DNA of 54,675 nucleotides from a virus: positions 1 to 54,675 of the IMG/VR virus record IMGVR_UViG_3300023199_000165; one strand, 5' to 3'. Shown here one piece after another: positions 23,035-32,221 of the stretch (its first letter is position 1; each line of letters starts with the position of its first letter). Position numbers and translations under genes: made by a program. Below the pieces are notes generated by a model, which saw only the letters and a program-made list of their open reading frames with translations, searched no databases and was not told the DNA's origin.

Positions 23035-24873
23035 CTATCTTATTTTGGGTGCGTAGGCTAATATAGGCCGTGCCCTCATACTTTTATTAATATCTGGATT
23101 TACTTTAAACCCGTGAGTTTTATCGAATTTATAAGCCAAATAGGCATAAATTAAAGCCATTAATCCATCGTTGGGTCCGCTACCTTTAATATAACTTTGG
23201 TGAGGCTGCCCGTTACGCATTTTTATTTTACTTTCCATAGAACAACAGTGGTTAATTAACCAAGCAACTCTCTCATAACTGCCCCAAGGAAATCTAATAT
23301 GACCTTTTCTCAATAGGTCAAAAACTTCACCAATTATTTTATCTTTATCTACAACTATTTCCAATTCGTCTTTATTATATTTAACTCCGCCAGCAACCAT
23401 TCCAGAGTTTCTGGCAGTTTTATATTTATCACCATATATTTTTTTCAACTCTAAAGAAATGTCTTCGGCAAAACCAATATCGCCAACTGCTGATTTTATT
23501 CCATATGCTCTAAATCTATTATCAATAAATGCTTTTTTAGAATCAATATCAAGTTTTTTAAGTTTTTCAGCAAACTCTATATTGAACCTACCATCGTGTT
23601 CCACAGATAAAACAACTCCGCAAGAATAAGATTGCCCCTTTTTAGCTCCATCTATGTCGGGTTTGCCACCCCAGTCCATTCCAAGATATGTAGTTTTACC
23701 TTCAAGCCTTTTTAAAACTAGTCGGTCAGGATCTCTACACATATTGTAAATTACATCAAAAGTAATAGGGGTGCTCTCGCCAGAGTGAAATTCCCCTAAA
23801 ACTTCGTTTTGCCAAGCAACTTCTGTTTTAGTTGGATTGTTTTCTGGCTTTTGTTTCATAATTACTTCTTTTGAAAAAAAAGGAATAATTAATTGGTTAA
23901 AGTGAAACCCAACAAAACTTGAATCTTCTTTTCCAGGGGAGACAATCCACTTGCCTCTTTCAATTGCCTCTACCTTATCCTGTTCCTCTCCACAATCTGG
24001 ACATTTAACTATGTTTTCATATAACCAAATTTCTTTTTCCCAAGCATCTGATTCTGGAGTGTAAAGTAAAAAGTAATTATTACAATTATAACAGCCAAGA
24101 TAATATCTTCTCTGATCTGAACTCTCCCACATTTCGTGAAAAAATGAACCTTTTTGCTTTGGTGTTCCAAAATATACCTGAACTCCTTGACGAATCGGTC
24201 CGTGCTTTGCCATCGCTAAACATTCAGTAACAACCGGAATGGCTCCTTTTACCATATCCTGAACCTCATCGCCAAAGAATACATCAAAAGTTCTACCACG
24301 AACTCTTGTTCCATCAATACCTACAGACTCACACCATAAAACATTTCCTTGCTTAAACTGCTTATATTGTAGTGAATCAGAGGCATCTCTTCCACCTTCT
24401 TTTCGAGCATTAATATATGGCTTTTCTTTGCCTGGTTGCCTTTTATCTTCAAAATCAGGATACATTATTGAAGAATTTATCATTGTTTCCAACTTATCTT
24501 TTGAAAAAGAATGCATAAGTTCAAGTTGCGGAAACGCGTGCATAACTCTAACTGGAGAAGTCCCATTTTTTCCATAAAGTCCGCTTGCTACCAAATATAG
24601 CTCAATAACAGATGCCATAGTTGTCGCTCCAACCTGACGCCCTTTTACAATAACAACAGGTTTCCCAGTTTGAGACATTGCGTCTGTAACAATATGTCTA
24701 TAAATATCGGCAATAAACTTCCAGCCGTTGCCAGTAAGCTTCATTGGCTTTCCATCAAGAGTTAGATATGTTTCAGCAAATGATACGGGATCGACTTTCA
24801 TCAACTCTTTTTTCAAAGAGTCGAAGCTGTTTTCTAACGACCACATATCACCTTTATTTATCATCTTAATCAT
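23035..24873 (-). CDS. terL: Terminase large subunit (612 aa)
   Basis: ATP-driven packaging motor and headful or site-specific nuclease. Walker A is KGRQVGATT (77-85), Walker B VFFGDEVQD (198-206), and the coupling motif YFGTP (234-238). A zinc site (Cys261/264, Cys291/294) is inserted as in GpA-like terminases. The RNase H-fold nuclease shows Asp400 in GMDWGG, Asp465 in VGDIGFAED and Asp569 in NDGLMAL. It ends in TAG 11 nt before the portal start. Codon 10 is an alternative ATG with a GGTG-like site. The small subunit is not obvious nearby. Confidence 0.92.
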   Translation of the reverse strand: MIKMINKGDMWSLENSFDSLKKELMKVDPVSFAETYLTLDGKPMKLTGNGWKFIADIYRHIVTDAMSQTGKPVVIVKGRQVGATTMASVIELYLVASGLYGKNGTSPVRVMHAFPQLELMHSFSKDKLETMINSSIMYPDFEDKRQPGKEKPYINARKEGGRDASDSLQYKQFKQGNVLWCESVGIDGTRVRGRTFDVFFGDEVQDMVKGAIPVVTECLAMAKHGPIRQGVQVYFGTPKQKGSFFHEMWESSDQRRYYLGCYNCNNYFLLYTPESDAWEKEIWLYENIVKCPDCGEEQDKVEAIERGKWIVSPGKEDSSFVGFHFNQLIIPFFSKEVIMKQKPENNPTKTEVAWQNEVLGEFHSGESTPITFDVIYNMCRDPDRLVLKRLEGKTTYLGMDWGGKPDIDGAKKGQSYSCGVVLSVEHDGRFNIEFAEKLKKLDIDSKKAFIDNRFRAYGIKSAVGDIGFAEDISLELKKIYGDKYKTARNSGMVAGGVKYNKDELEIVVDKDKIIGEVFDLLRKGHIRFPWGSYERVAWLINHCCSMESKIKMRNGQPHQSYIKGSGPNDGLMALIYAYLAYKFDKTHGFKVNPDINKSMRARPILAYAPKIR

Positions 24874-24875
24874 TT

Positions 24876-25943
24876 TTATAGTTTCGTTGGTTTCGCAAAC
24901 ATTTCATTATTTCCATCTTCCTCTCCACCATCAGTAATAACTAAAACAGTGTGAGTTAAACCAGCAACATCATCTCCTTCATCTGGAAGATCAACCTTTT
25001 CCTCTTTAATCTTTTTCTCTATATACTTTTCAATATCTGGATATTGATCCGCAACCCTCTCTTTTCTCTCTTTGTCAATCATCTGCATAATTGCTGGAAT
25101 GGCAATGTGCCCTCCGCGAGATTTACATAGATTATCTATAAAGTTCTTTAACCCCTCGTTTTTTTTTAAAATTTCAGGAACATCGTCTTTGGCATCATTT
25201 AAACACTCATGACAGTCTGCTAATTTTTTAATTTTTGAGTCGATCAGGCGGGCTAGCTTATGATTACCCTGTTCTTCAAGTTTATTTGCTAAACTAATAA
25301 GCTGTAAAATTTGACTTGCTGCCTCTTTTTCATTATAAAACATAGTTATTGGGGCGGGCTCACCAGTATAGTTTGCCCCCATTTCATTTAATAAATCACC
25401 TTCAAGATCTTTAAATAGAGCAGAAAGTTTGTTTGCTTTCCCCCTGTGCTTTTCATAATTATAGTTAGAACCCCAATAATTTGAAGATCTCTCTTCTGCT
25501 ACAGAAAGTAAATAATCTTTAACAATGTCTGTTCCATACTTGTATGGCCAATTTTCTTCTACCCAATTATCAATATCAGGAAAAGTATCGTATTTGAGAT
25601 TCCAACTTCTTAAAGTTTCTCCAAAACCAAATACTTTTCTTTTTGTTTCTTCTAAATCAGTGTTTTCCAGAAGTCTTTTCTTTCCCTCTTCATCTTTATA
25701 CTCATTATCAGAGGCTGTTTTTATATTTTGTTCTTCTTCACCCTCAACCAAATTAAGACCAACTCTATTTCGCAATTCAGAAACTTTATCCTCAACAGCG
25801 TTGAGATTTTGTTTCATCTGAAAAAGATTTTTAATATCATCTAAAGGATTTGCGTCTTTTCTTAATTCTTTTTCAGCAAAATCTTTAAGCCAATCAGGCA
25901 TAGGCTTTGCTCTTTCATAGTCATAATATTTATTATTAGTCAT
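24876..25943 (-). CDS. Virion-module protein with hairpin motif (355 aa)
   Basis: Acidic and helical. A helical hairpin copy (LANKLEEQGNHKLARLIDS) is followed by a short Cys motif (CHECLND) and a segment with CKSRGGHIAIPA. It carries NIKTASDNE, one of several KTA tripeptides in this module. It ends two bases before the terminase start and overlaps the preceding endonuclease gene by eight bases. A packaging accessory role is possible from position, but no family is recognised. Confidence 0.7.
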   Translation of the reverse strand: MTNNKYYDYERAKPMPDWLKDFAEKELRKDANPLDDIKNLFQMKQNLNAVEDKVSELRNRVGLNLVEGEEEQNIKTASDNEYKDEEGKKRLLENTDLEETKRKVFGFGETLRSWNLKYDTFPDIDNWVEENWPYKYGTDIVKDYLLSVAEERSSNYWGSNYNYEKHRGKANKLSALFKDLEGDLLNEMGANYTGEPAPITMFYNEKEAASQILQLISLANKLEEQGNHKLARLIDSKIKKLADCHECLNDAKDDVPEILKKNEGLKNFIDNLCKSRGGHIAIPAIMQMIDKERKERVADQYPDIEKYIEKKIKEEKVDLPDEGDDVAGLTHTVLVITDGGEEDGNNEMFAKPTKL

Positions 25944-27078
25944 TAAATTTCTCCAAATATATTTTAAAATCTTTTTCCCAAATTGAAACTATTTTATATC
26001 CAGCAGATTTTAAAATAAACTCTCTTATCATAGTGTTTTTTAATAAATCTCTATAAGATTTTTTATTAACTTTATTTATATCATCTAAATTATATATTTT
26101 AGGATTTCCATGCCAAAAGTCTCCATAAAATTCATATATAGTATTTGTTTTTGGGCAAAATCCATCAACAAAATATCTTTTACTATCAATAACTATAGAA
26201 ATTTCTCTGTTTTGTTGTAAAATATTTAGACTATCAAGCCATTTTTGTGATATTTTTGAAACTTTAATAGAACACGAGGGACAATGAAATCTTTTCCTAT
26301 CAACTACTCTTGCTTTCCAAGATTTATGATTTTTATTACTACATTTCCACCATACTTTTTTATGACTTCCAAAAACAACATCTTCTGGAGTTAAAGTTTT
26401 ATTTCTAGTCGGATGCCATTCTTTCGCTATCTCTGGATATACATTTTTTAAACAATTGTCTTTACATACTTTTTTATTTGAACAATATGGGCACCCTCTA
26501 CCCTTTACTCTGTCTTTTACAGATGCTTTCCAACTATGTTTATTATCACATACCCACCAAAACATTTTTCCAGTTCCCGACAAAACTTCTTTGGGAGAAA
26601 TAATATTTTTTATATAATCCCATTCTCTAGCAATTTCAGGATACAGTGATGATAAATTATTATCGTCGTACACTTTTTTATTTGAACAATATGGGCATTT
26701 ACTATTACCTAATACCCTGTTATTTATTACCGCTTTCCAACTATGTTTTTTATCACATATCCACCAAATTTTTTTACTACTGCCATATGATATCTCATCA
26801 GGTTTACTACAGTTTTTATTAAAATCCCATTCTTTTATTATATTTGGATGAGTAATTAACAAAGAATTTTCTTTTAAAACTTTTTTACCATTACAATACG
26901 GGCATCCATTTCCAGCCACTCTACTAGAAATGTCCGCTTTCCAGCAGTGATTAGTATTTCTTTTACATATCCACCAAGCTTTTTTATGACTTCCATGAGT
27001 AATACTATCTATATCCAAAATATTTTTATCAAAATCCCACTCATTTTCTAAATGAGGACTATGTTTTAGTAATAGCAT
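25936..27078 (-). CDS. Zinc-finger repeat homing endonuclease, DUF4379-like (380 aa)
   Basis: Four tandem treble-clef units of about 60 residues, each with the pattern EWD..KN, GS.KK.WW.C, H.WKA, R and CPYC..KKV. These match the zinc-ribbon repeats (DUF4379) of phage-borne endonucleases. The C-terminal nuclease has SQKWLDSL, VDGFCPKTN, YEFYGDFWHGNP and a closing EKDF segment, resembling a Vsr/PD-(D/E)XK fold. GGAGAAAT precedes the ATG. It overlaps the 355-aa gene start and so has inserted without disrupting it. Two relatives lie at 40-43 kb. Confidence 0.8.
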   Translation of the reverse strand: MLLLKHSPHLENEWDFDKNILDIDSITHGSHKKAWWICKRNTNHCWKADISSRVAGNGCPYCNGKKVLKENSLLITHPNIIKEWDFNKNCSKPDEISYGSSKKIWWICDKKHSWKAVINNRVLGNSKCPYCSNKKVYDDNNLSSLYPEIAREWDYIKNIISPKEVLSGTGKMFWWVCDNKHSWKASVKDRVKGRGCPYCSNKKVCKDNCLKNVYPEIAKEWHPTRNKTLTPEDVVFGSHKKVWWKCSNKNHKSWKARVVDRKRFHCPSCSIKVSKISQKWLDSLNILQQNREISIVIDSKRYFVDGFCPKTNTIYEFYGDFWHGNPKIYNLDDINKVNKKSYRDLLKNTMIREFILKSAGYKIVSIWEKDFKIYLEKFND

Positions 27079-27086
27079 ATTTCTCC

Positions 27087-27884
27087 TTAACTAAAATAAG
27101 CTGAACTCCACTCGCCAAACCCACTTGTTCTAGAAGGATCCTCATTATCTCCCAAACGAAGCCTGTCACGAAAACAGGGATAGCCCATATCAGTCATGAT
27201 TTGAAATATTGATAATTCTTCTCTTGGTTTAATATCATATTTTGATTTTGCTTCTGAATAAAGTTCTTCCATATTTCTTCCGCCAGCAACAACGCCGTTT
27301 ATCAAAGCACCCACCACAGCTCTTTCAAATGGTGTTATTACTATCTGCATTCCATTAAAGTGAGGAGCGGTCGCTTCTTTAACCAGCTCAGGATCATCTC
27401 CCGCTCTGCGACGTTTTTTTCTTTCCTGCATCATTCTTTTAATTCCATCAAGAGCTAATTCAATTTGATCAACATATTGCTCAACAACGTGTCTTTTGCG
27501 ATCAATGTCTTCCGCATCCAAAACGCCTTCATAATCGCTTCTTAAAGCACGAGAAATGTCAGAACAAAGCTGCATATATTGCCCCTTTGCTCTTTCCATT
27601 TCTGCCCTGTTCCCTCTAATTTGAGAAGGTTTTTTAATTCTTCCAAGCTCTTTTTCAAGATGTTGTGGAAATAATTCAGACTTCCCACTTGAACGCCAGT
27701 CATCACTTTTATTTTCCATTTGTTCTGGTTTTTGTTCTTTTACAGGAAGTTGATTATTTTCTTCATTTGTTTTTACAGAATTATCATCTAATAACATTTC
27801 ATATAAATCTTCTTCTGCCACAGATATTATATGACTATTGTTATTTTCTTCGACAACCAGTAAATTATTTTTTTCCTTTGTCAT
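27087..27884 (-). CDS. Virion-module protein, unknown (265 aa)
   Basis: GGAGGG lies six bases before ATG 27884. The N-terminal 75 residues are acidic and low-complexity. The middle is helical and basic (KRMMQERKKRRR). The C-terminal part is more compact (GMQIVITPFERAVVGALING...MGYPCFRDRLRLGD). It is coupled to the 71-aa gene by an ATGA overlap. Such proteins near the terminase can be packaging or head-completion factors, but I recognise no family. Confidence 0.65.
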   Translation of the reverse strand: MTKEKNNLLVVEENNNSHIISVAEEDLYEMLLDDNSVKTNEENNQLPVKEQKPEQMENKSDDWRSSGKSELFPQHLEKELGRIKKPSQIRGNRAEMERAKGQYMQLCSDISRALRSDYEGVLDAEDIDRKRHVVEQYVDQIELALDGIKRMMQERKKRRRAGDDPELVKEATAPHFNGMQIVITPFERAVVGALINGVVAGGRNMEELYSEAKSKYDIKPREELSIFQIMTDMGYPCFRDRLRLGDNEDPSRTSGFGEWSSAYFS

Positions 27885-28096
27885 TCGGATCCCTCCAAAT
27901 TTATTTTATCTATCTTTTTAATAATATTGTTCATTTCCTCTATTAAGGTCTTTTGTAACTTTATCAAGCTTTTTATACTATCTGATAAAGAATTTGATAA
28001 ATATTTTTGACTACAAGAGTAATTGACAGCATTATAAGAACCGTTTCTTTGCGCCTTATTGTTTTCTTCAGTCTTAACTAAAGCAGGTTTTACCAT
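27881..28096 (-). CDS. Small helical protein (71 aa)
   Basis: A polar, Asn/Ser-rich N-terminus is followed by one amphipathic helix (IKSLIKLQKTLIEEMNNI). GGAGGAAAT precedes the ATG. Its stop overlaps the 265-aa start. Function unknown; possibly a small chaperone or linker for its neighbour. Confidence 0.6.
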   Translation of the reverse strand: MVKPALVKTEENNKAQRNGSYNAVNYSCSQKYLSNSLSDSIKSLIKLQKTLIEEMNNIIKKIDKINLEGSE

Positions 28097-28121
28097 ATTT
28101 CCTCCGTTCCCAATTCGTTTA

Positions 28122-28628
28122 TTAGTTTGTATGAAGCTTATCTAACTTGGAAACTAAATCTAACATTCTTTCAGTCATTAATTTTTGGGAGTTTATTAAA
28201 TCTGTCATTTTTTCTACCGAAATTACTTGTCCAGATTTAACATCACCTATATTTGAAGCCAAATCTTCTTTAATAGTTTTTAACTGAATATACATATTAT
28301 CTAATTGATTATTTATTTGTCTTACTAAAGTTAATATTTCAGCAGGCACGTACCACTTAGGAACGTGGTTCTCATTAAATACAGAATGCATCTCTAATAA
28401 ATTATCTGTACTTTTCCTAATTGCTTTAATATTTTTACTTACATTATTAGCAAATTCAGTGCTTAAATTAATGCTCAGATCAGGAGACTTGTTTATTTCT
28501 ACCTCTTGCTCTGTTCTCTTATCTATGAAGTATTTTACCACTTTAACAAGGGTCCATACAACCCCTATAAAAAGGGCAGATAATGCGGGGCTTGCTAACA
28601 TAGAAATTGGTGTAGCGGCGTCAGCCAT
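28122..28628 (-). CDS. Membrane-anchored coiled-coil protein, possibly holin-like (168 aa)
   Basis: One strong transmembrane segment lies near the N-terminus (about residues 10-33, ALFIGVVWTLVKVVKYF), followed by a long charged coiled coil (NNQLDNMYIQLKTI). AGGAGATATT precedes the ATG. The architecture fits a membrane-tethered lysis or virion-assembly factor. A holin would usually be shorter after its membrane helices, so the label is tentative. Confidence 0.6.
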   Translation of the reverse strand: MADAATPISMLASPALSALFIGVVWTLVKVVKYFIDKRTEQEVEINKSPDLSINLSTEFANNVSKNIKAIRKSTDNLLEMHSVFNENHVPKWYVPAEILTLVRQINNQLDNMYIQLKTIKEDLASNIGDVKSGQVISVEKMTDLINSQKLMTERMLDLVSKLDKLHTN

Positions 28629-28642
28629 AATATCTCCTAAAT

Positions 28643-29521
28643 TTATGGTTTTAATTTATATTTCTCTATTGCTTTGTAATTAATACTATAATCTATATTC
28701 CTATTTCTAACCCAAGGTTTAACATTCCACTTATATTCATATTCTTTAATTGGACATTTTCCAATTATATTAACTAATTTATTAAGTTCTCTTAATGGAA
28801 TGCCGATAGCATTACTTTTATAATGAGTTGTATTTATATCTAAATCTTCTTTCATTCTTAATCTTAAAAACTCAACCTCTTCATATGTAAAACCATTAGA
28901 ACATAATTTTCCACTATATTTCCCATTTTTTATAGTTCCATCACCAATAAACCAATGTAATAAAGAAGTTGGTGTTAATTTCAAATCTTTTGGAATAGTT
29001 TTAATATATTTTCTATTATTCCATCCAGAAGGTTTGGCTTGATTGTAATTTTTATTATTATTATACCATATTTTATGAAGTGTTCCAAGTTCCACTGTAC
29101 TTCTGGTGTTAAATCCATAAGTATTTTTACTTTCTCTATATCTAACAGGATTAGATTTAAAAGGTATATTACTTTTTTCAAATATATTTATTAAATATTC
29201 TACCCAAGTTTTCTGTTTTGTTTCAATCGAGAAATATGCTTGAAACCCAGAAGGAGATATTAAGCTTCCATCTCCAAGCATTTCCCCATTTAACACCTCA
29301 ACTAAATAATCATTTATAGGAACACTTATCTTAACTCCTTCTCTAATTTGCTCAGATTTAGTTAAGTTTTTTAATCTAATGTTGCTTTTTCTAAGCCTGC
29401 TCTTTACTAAATTTCTATCACAGCTTAATAACTTTGCTATTTTATTTAAACTTAAATTGTCATTACAATATAACTTAATTATATCTTCATTCTTAACATC
29501 TGTTCTTTCTTTCCCCATCAT
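28643..29521 (-). CDS. LAGLIDADG homing endonuclease with N-terminal helix-turn-helix (292 aa)
   Basis: The N-terminus has a helix-turn-helix (LSLNKIAKLLSCDRNLVKSR, about 23-42). Two dodecapeptide motifs follow: VLNGEMLGDGSL (76-87) and LLHWFIGDGTI (187-197), each with the catalytic acidic residue. It is free-standing and not inside another gene. It starts within the stop of the 208-aa gene (AAATGATGG). Confidence 0.85.
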   Translation of the reverse strand: MMGKERTDVKNEDIIKLYCNDNLSLNKIAKLLSCDRNLVKSRLRKSNIRLKNLTKSEQIREGVKISVPINDYLVEVLNGEMLGDGSLISPSGFQAYFSIETKQKTWVEYLINIFEKSNIPFKSNPVRYRESKNTYGFNTRSTVELGTLHKIWYNNNKNYNQAKPSGWNNRKYIKTIPKDLKLTPTSLLHWFIGDGTIKNGKYSGKLCSNGFTYEEVEFLRLRMKEDLDINTTHYKSNAIGIPLRELNKLVNIIGKCPIKEYEYKWNVKPWVRNRNIDYSINYKAIEKYKLKP

Positions 29522-30144
29522 TTCCTTTCATATTGTTTTATTAAATTTCTAATCATATTTTTTTTACTTTTAAGTTTATTCGCTTTTTTAATACACTCTT
29601 TAATAATGTTTCTTAAATTATCAATATCATCGTCATTTAAATTTGTATTAGTATGAATTTTATTAATAACTTCTTCTTTATTATTGTATAATAATGCTTT
29701 TTTTAAAATAAATGGTGCTGCTGTTCCAACCAGAGAAAATAAGCCGTGAAATAAGTTTCTGCTCTGCTGGTTATCAGCATAAAAGCCAATAGGATAGGCA
29801 TATAATCCATCTAATCCAATTCCGCTAAATGTTTGAGCATATAGGGGACTTCCTCCAATAGCAGGAACACTCATTCCTTCACCATAATCGCCATAATCAC
29901 AATTAACTGCTTCCAGACTTTTTATAATATTTTGAGCATAAGGACATCTTTTGCCAGTTTTATAATGAATATATACTCTTTTATTTGCTTTTTCAGTTCT
30001 TTCTTTTTTATCTTCTGCTACTAAATCCAAAGGAGCCATATGATTAATTGCTTCGCCAGCATTTTCGCAAGCAAGTGGAACAGGGAGCCCAAATGGGCAT
30101 TTTTTACCTTCAGTTTTTTTGCGAATAGTTGATTCTTTTTTCAT
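29518..30144 (-). CDS. Virion-module protein, unknown (208 aa)
   Basis: The N-terminal half has paired cysteines in KKCPFGLPVPLACENAG and RCPYAQN plus NCDYGDYG. The middle is Gly/Tyr-rich (SGIGLDGLYAYPIGFY) with a hydrophobic segment around GLFSLVGTAAPFILKK. The C-terminus is a Lys/Asn-rich helix. It overlaps the cupin gene stop and the endonuclease start. No family recognised. Confidence 0.65.
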   Translation of the reverse strand: MKKESTIRKKTEGKKCPFGLPVPLACENAGEAINHMAPLDLVAEDKKERTEKANKRVYIHYKTGKRCPYAQNIIKSLEAVNCDYGDYGEGMSVPAIGGSPLYAQTFSGIGLDGLYAYPIGFYADNQQSRNLFHGLFSLVGTAAPFILKKALLYNNKEEVINKIHTNTNLNDDDIDNLRNIIKECIKKANKLKSKKNMIRNLIKQYERK

Positions 30145-31451
30145 TTTTTTCGCCTTTTTCTTCCCTTAAGAAGCAATTTATAATAATTTACGAAATCTTG
30201 AGCAGCATCATAGGCGGCATCTACTGCTCCTTGCTCCATATGTTTTCTTCTCTTATCAATAAAATCTCTTATATCTTTATATTTAGAAATATCATCTCCA
30301 GAATATAAATGCGGCTCATTTTTAAATTTATCTACATCATCTCCACCTTCTGGAATATAATGAGCGTGTTTCCCCATATGTTCTGCTTCTGCCGCATCAG
30401 CTTCTTCTTTAGTTTTATGGATAGTTCCATCTTCGTGATGAGGAGGACTATATATTGTATATAACTTTAGAGATGAATCAGATTCATTAATTACATTATG
30501 TTTCACCCCTGCTGGAACAAGGGCTGCTCCCTCCTCTTCTATAAAATAATTTTCACCATTTAATATAAATTTTGCCATTCCCTCTTCTATTCTAAAAAAC
30601 TGATCAACGTCATTATGAACCTCTTCGCCTATTTCTTCTCCTGGCTTTAAAGTCATTAAAACTAATTGTTCATTTGCCCCAGTATATATGACATTTCTAA
30701 AATTTTCATTTTCTAGAGTTTGTTTTTGAATATTACCAGTAAATGGTTCTTTACTTGCTTTTATGCTAATGATTTCGTTTTTAGTCTCTATAACACCGTC
30801 TTTAATATTAAAAGCATATTCTTTTAATTTTTGTCTTTTCTCTTTCCATTCTTTTAACCCACCTGGAAATTTATTCATAAACTCTGACATTTTTCCAGAC
30901 CAAGGAAGATTTTTCTTCTCTTTTGAAAAATCATAATCTCCTGGTCCAGACATTGGAGCAAAATGAGCAAGTGATTTTTTTTCCTTTAAGCTCTTTATTA
31001 AAATTTCTATTTCTTCTGGAGTTAAGTTAAGCTTTTCTAGTTCTGCCAAAGCTTGCAAAAATTCTTTTCTTCTATATTCATCTTCTACAGTTTCAGGGAT
31101 ATCTGACATATCTGAAAAATCAATATTTGCCGTTTTTTCTGGTAAATTATTATATTCAGTCCATCTTTTTTTCTTACTTTTATCTCTCCACTCTCTCCAC
31201 TCTTTAATTCCTCCTGGAAATTTTTTTAGAAAATCAGCAACATTCCCATAATAAGGAGACTGCTCTCTTTCTTTAGCTCCACCTTCTAGTCCATAATCCA
31301 TATTTGATTTCCAGGGATTAGGGGTACTTCCATCATTTTCAGGAACATATTTAGAAATCTTTTTTATCATTCCATCGAAATAGCTTGAAAGCTTATTAAA
31401 CTCATCCAAACTTATAGTTTCGGCAAGCTTTAAAATCCTTTCTAATTTCAT
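30141..31451 (-). CDS. Cupin-domain protein with duplicated FPGG motif (436 aa)
   Basis: Residues about 245-335 form a cupin: motif 1 around GEEIGEEVHNDVDQFFRIEEG (His279), and motif 2 PAGVKHNVIN (His318, Asn322). Before it, two copies of a short motif, KFPGG(I/L)KEW (77-85 and 194-202), each end a segment beginning YGN or SGK, suggesting a repeated binding element. The C-terminus is charged. As it sits in the virion operon, coupled on both sides by overlaps, the cupin may be a structural or sugar-binding module rather than an enzyme. Confidence 0.75.
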   Translation of the reverse strand: MKLERILKLAETISLDEFNKLSSYFDGMIKKISKYVPENDGSTPNPWKSNMDYGLEGGAKEREQSPYYGNVADFLKKFPGGIKEWREWRDKSKKKRWTEYNNLPEKTANIDFSDMSDIPETVEDEYRRKEFLQALAELEKLNLTPEEIEILIKSLKEKKSLAHFAPMSGPGDYDFSKEKKNLPWSGKMSEFMNKFPGGLKEWKEKRQKLKEYAFNIKDGVIETKNEIISIKASKEPFTGNIQKQTLENENFRNVIYTGANEQLVLMTLKPGEEIGEEVHNDVDQFFRIEEGMAKFILNGENYFIEEEGAALVPAGVKHNVINESDSSLKLYTIYSPPHHEDGTIHKTKEEADAAEAEHMGKHAHYIPEGGDDVDKFKNEPHLYSGDDISKYKDIRDFIDKRRKHMEQGAVDAAYDAAQDFVNYYKLLLKGRKRRKK

Positions 31452-32221
31452 ATTATATCCTCCAGAAGGAATTGAACCATATGGTGCTTTGCTACCTCTT
31501 TTGTAAGCAACTTGCTTAAAGGAACCAGTGGTAAAATTTTATATTTTGATAATAAATTAAGAGTGCCCTTTGTATCTATATTTAACATCTGATTTATTAT
31601 TTTTTTGCTTTGATTTTCTGGCAAATTCCTTACCTTAAGTCTGTTTTTAAAAATAGCTCTTTCAAGTTCAGGGTCAATACTAAAATCATATTTTATTGCC
31701 ATTTTAAGAGCCCTTAATATTCGTCTAGGATCGTGCCCAATTGTTAATTCTGATCTTACAGGAGTTCTTATAACGCCATTTTTTAAATCATTATAAGACT
31801 TTCCAGTAATATCAATTGGCTTTTTAGATAAATCAAGAGGCTGTAGAAACGCATTTATTGTAAAATCCCTACTAAACATTTCTTTCTCCAAGCTGCTTGG
31901 GTCATCCAAACCCTCTTTTTTAAGCTCTTCTTCAATGTTAGGTATTATAAAATTATTAGAAAAATCAACTTGAATATTTTTAAAACTTAAAGATGCGTGC
32001 CCATCATCAAAATCCTTATATTTAGCCTTTGGCCACTTATTTAAAGCAGCTATTGATAAGGCATATGACCCTTCATCGCCCGTCGTTATATCAATATCTT
32101 TTATTTTCTTAGGAACTCCCAAAAGCATATCTCTTGGTAATCCACCAACAATATATGGTTCAGAAATATTGTTTTCTTCTGCCAAGTCTTTTAGCTCCGC
32201 TAAAAGTTCTGCTAGTTTCAT
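31448..32221 (-). CDS. CCA-adding enzyme / poly(A) polymerase family nucleotidyltransferase (257 aa)
   Basis: Class II nucleotidyltransferase head: GGLPRD (26-31), KDIDITT (41-47) with the metal-binding Asp42/Asp44 pair, and VDFSN (Asp86). The neck motifs RDFTINAF (118-125) and DPRRILRALK (164-173) follow. In bacteria the family adds CCA or poly(A) to RNA 3' ends. The protein is short (usual size about 400 residues) and lacks an HD domain. It is embedded in the virion operon with ATGA overlaps on both sides, unlike the usual phage tRNA-maintenance genes near tRNAs. Confidence 0.82.
   Translation of the reverse strand: MKLAELLAELKDLAEENNISEPYIVGGLPRDMLLGVPKKIKDIDITTGDEGSYALSIAALNKWPKAKYKDFDDGHASLSFKNIQVDFSNNFIIPNIEEELKKEGLDDPSSLEKEMFSRDFTINAFLQPLDLSKKPIDITGKSYNDLKNGVIRTPVRSELTIGHDPRRILRALKMAIKYDFSIDPELERAIFKNRLKVRNLPENQSKKIINQMLNIDTKGTLNLLSKYKILPLVPLSKLLTKEVAKHHMVQFLLEDII

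Noticed and set aside
28643-29521. Group I intron around the LAGLIDADG gene
   Set aside because: Flanking genes are complete with start/stop overlaps, leaving no room for an intron core.
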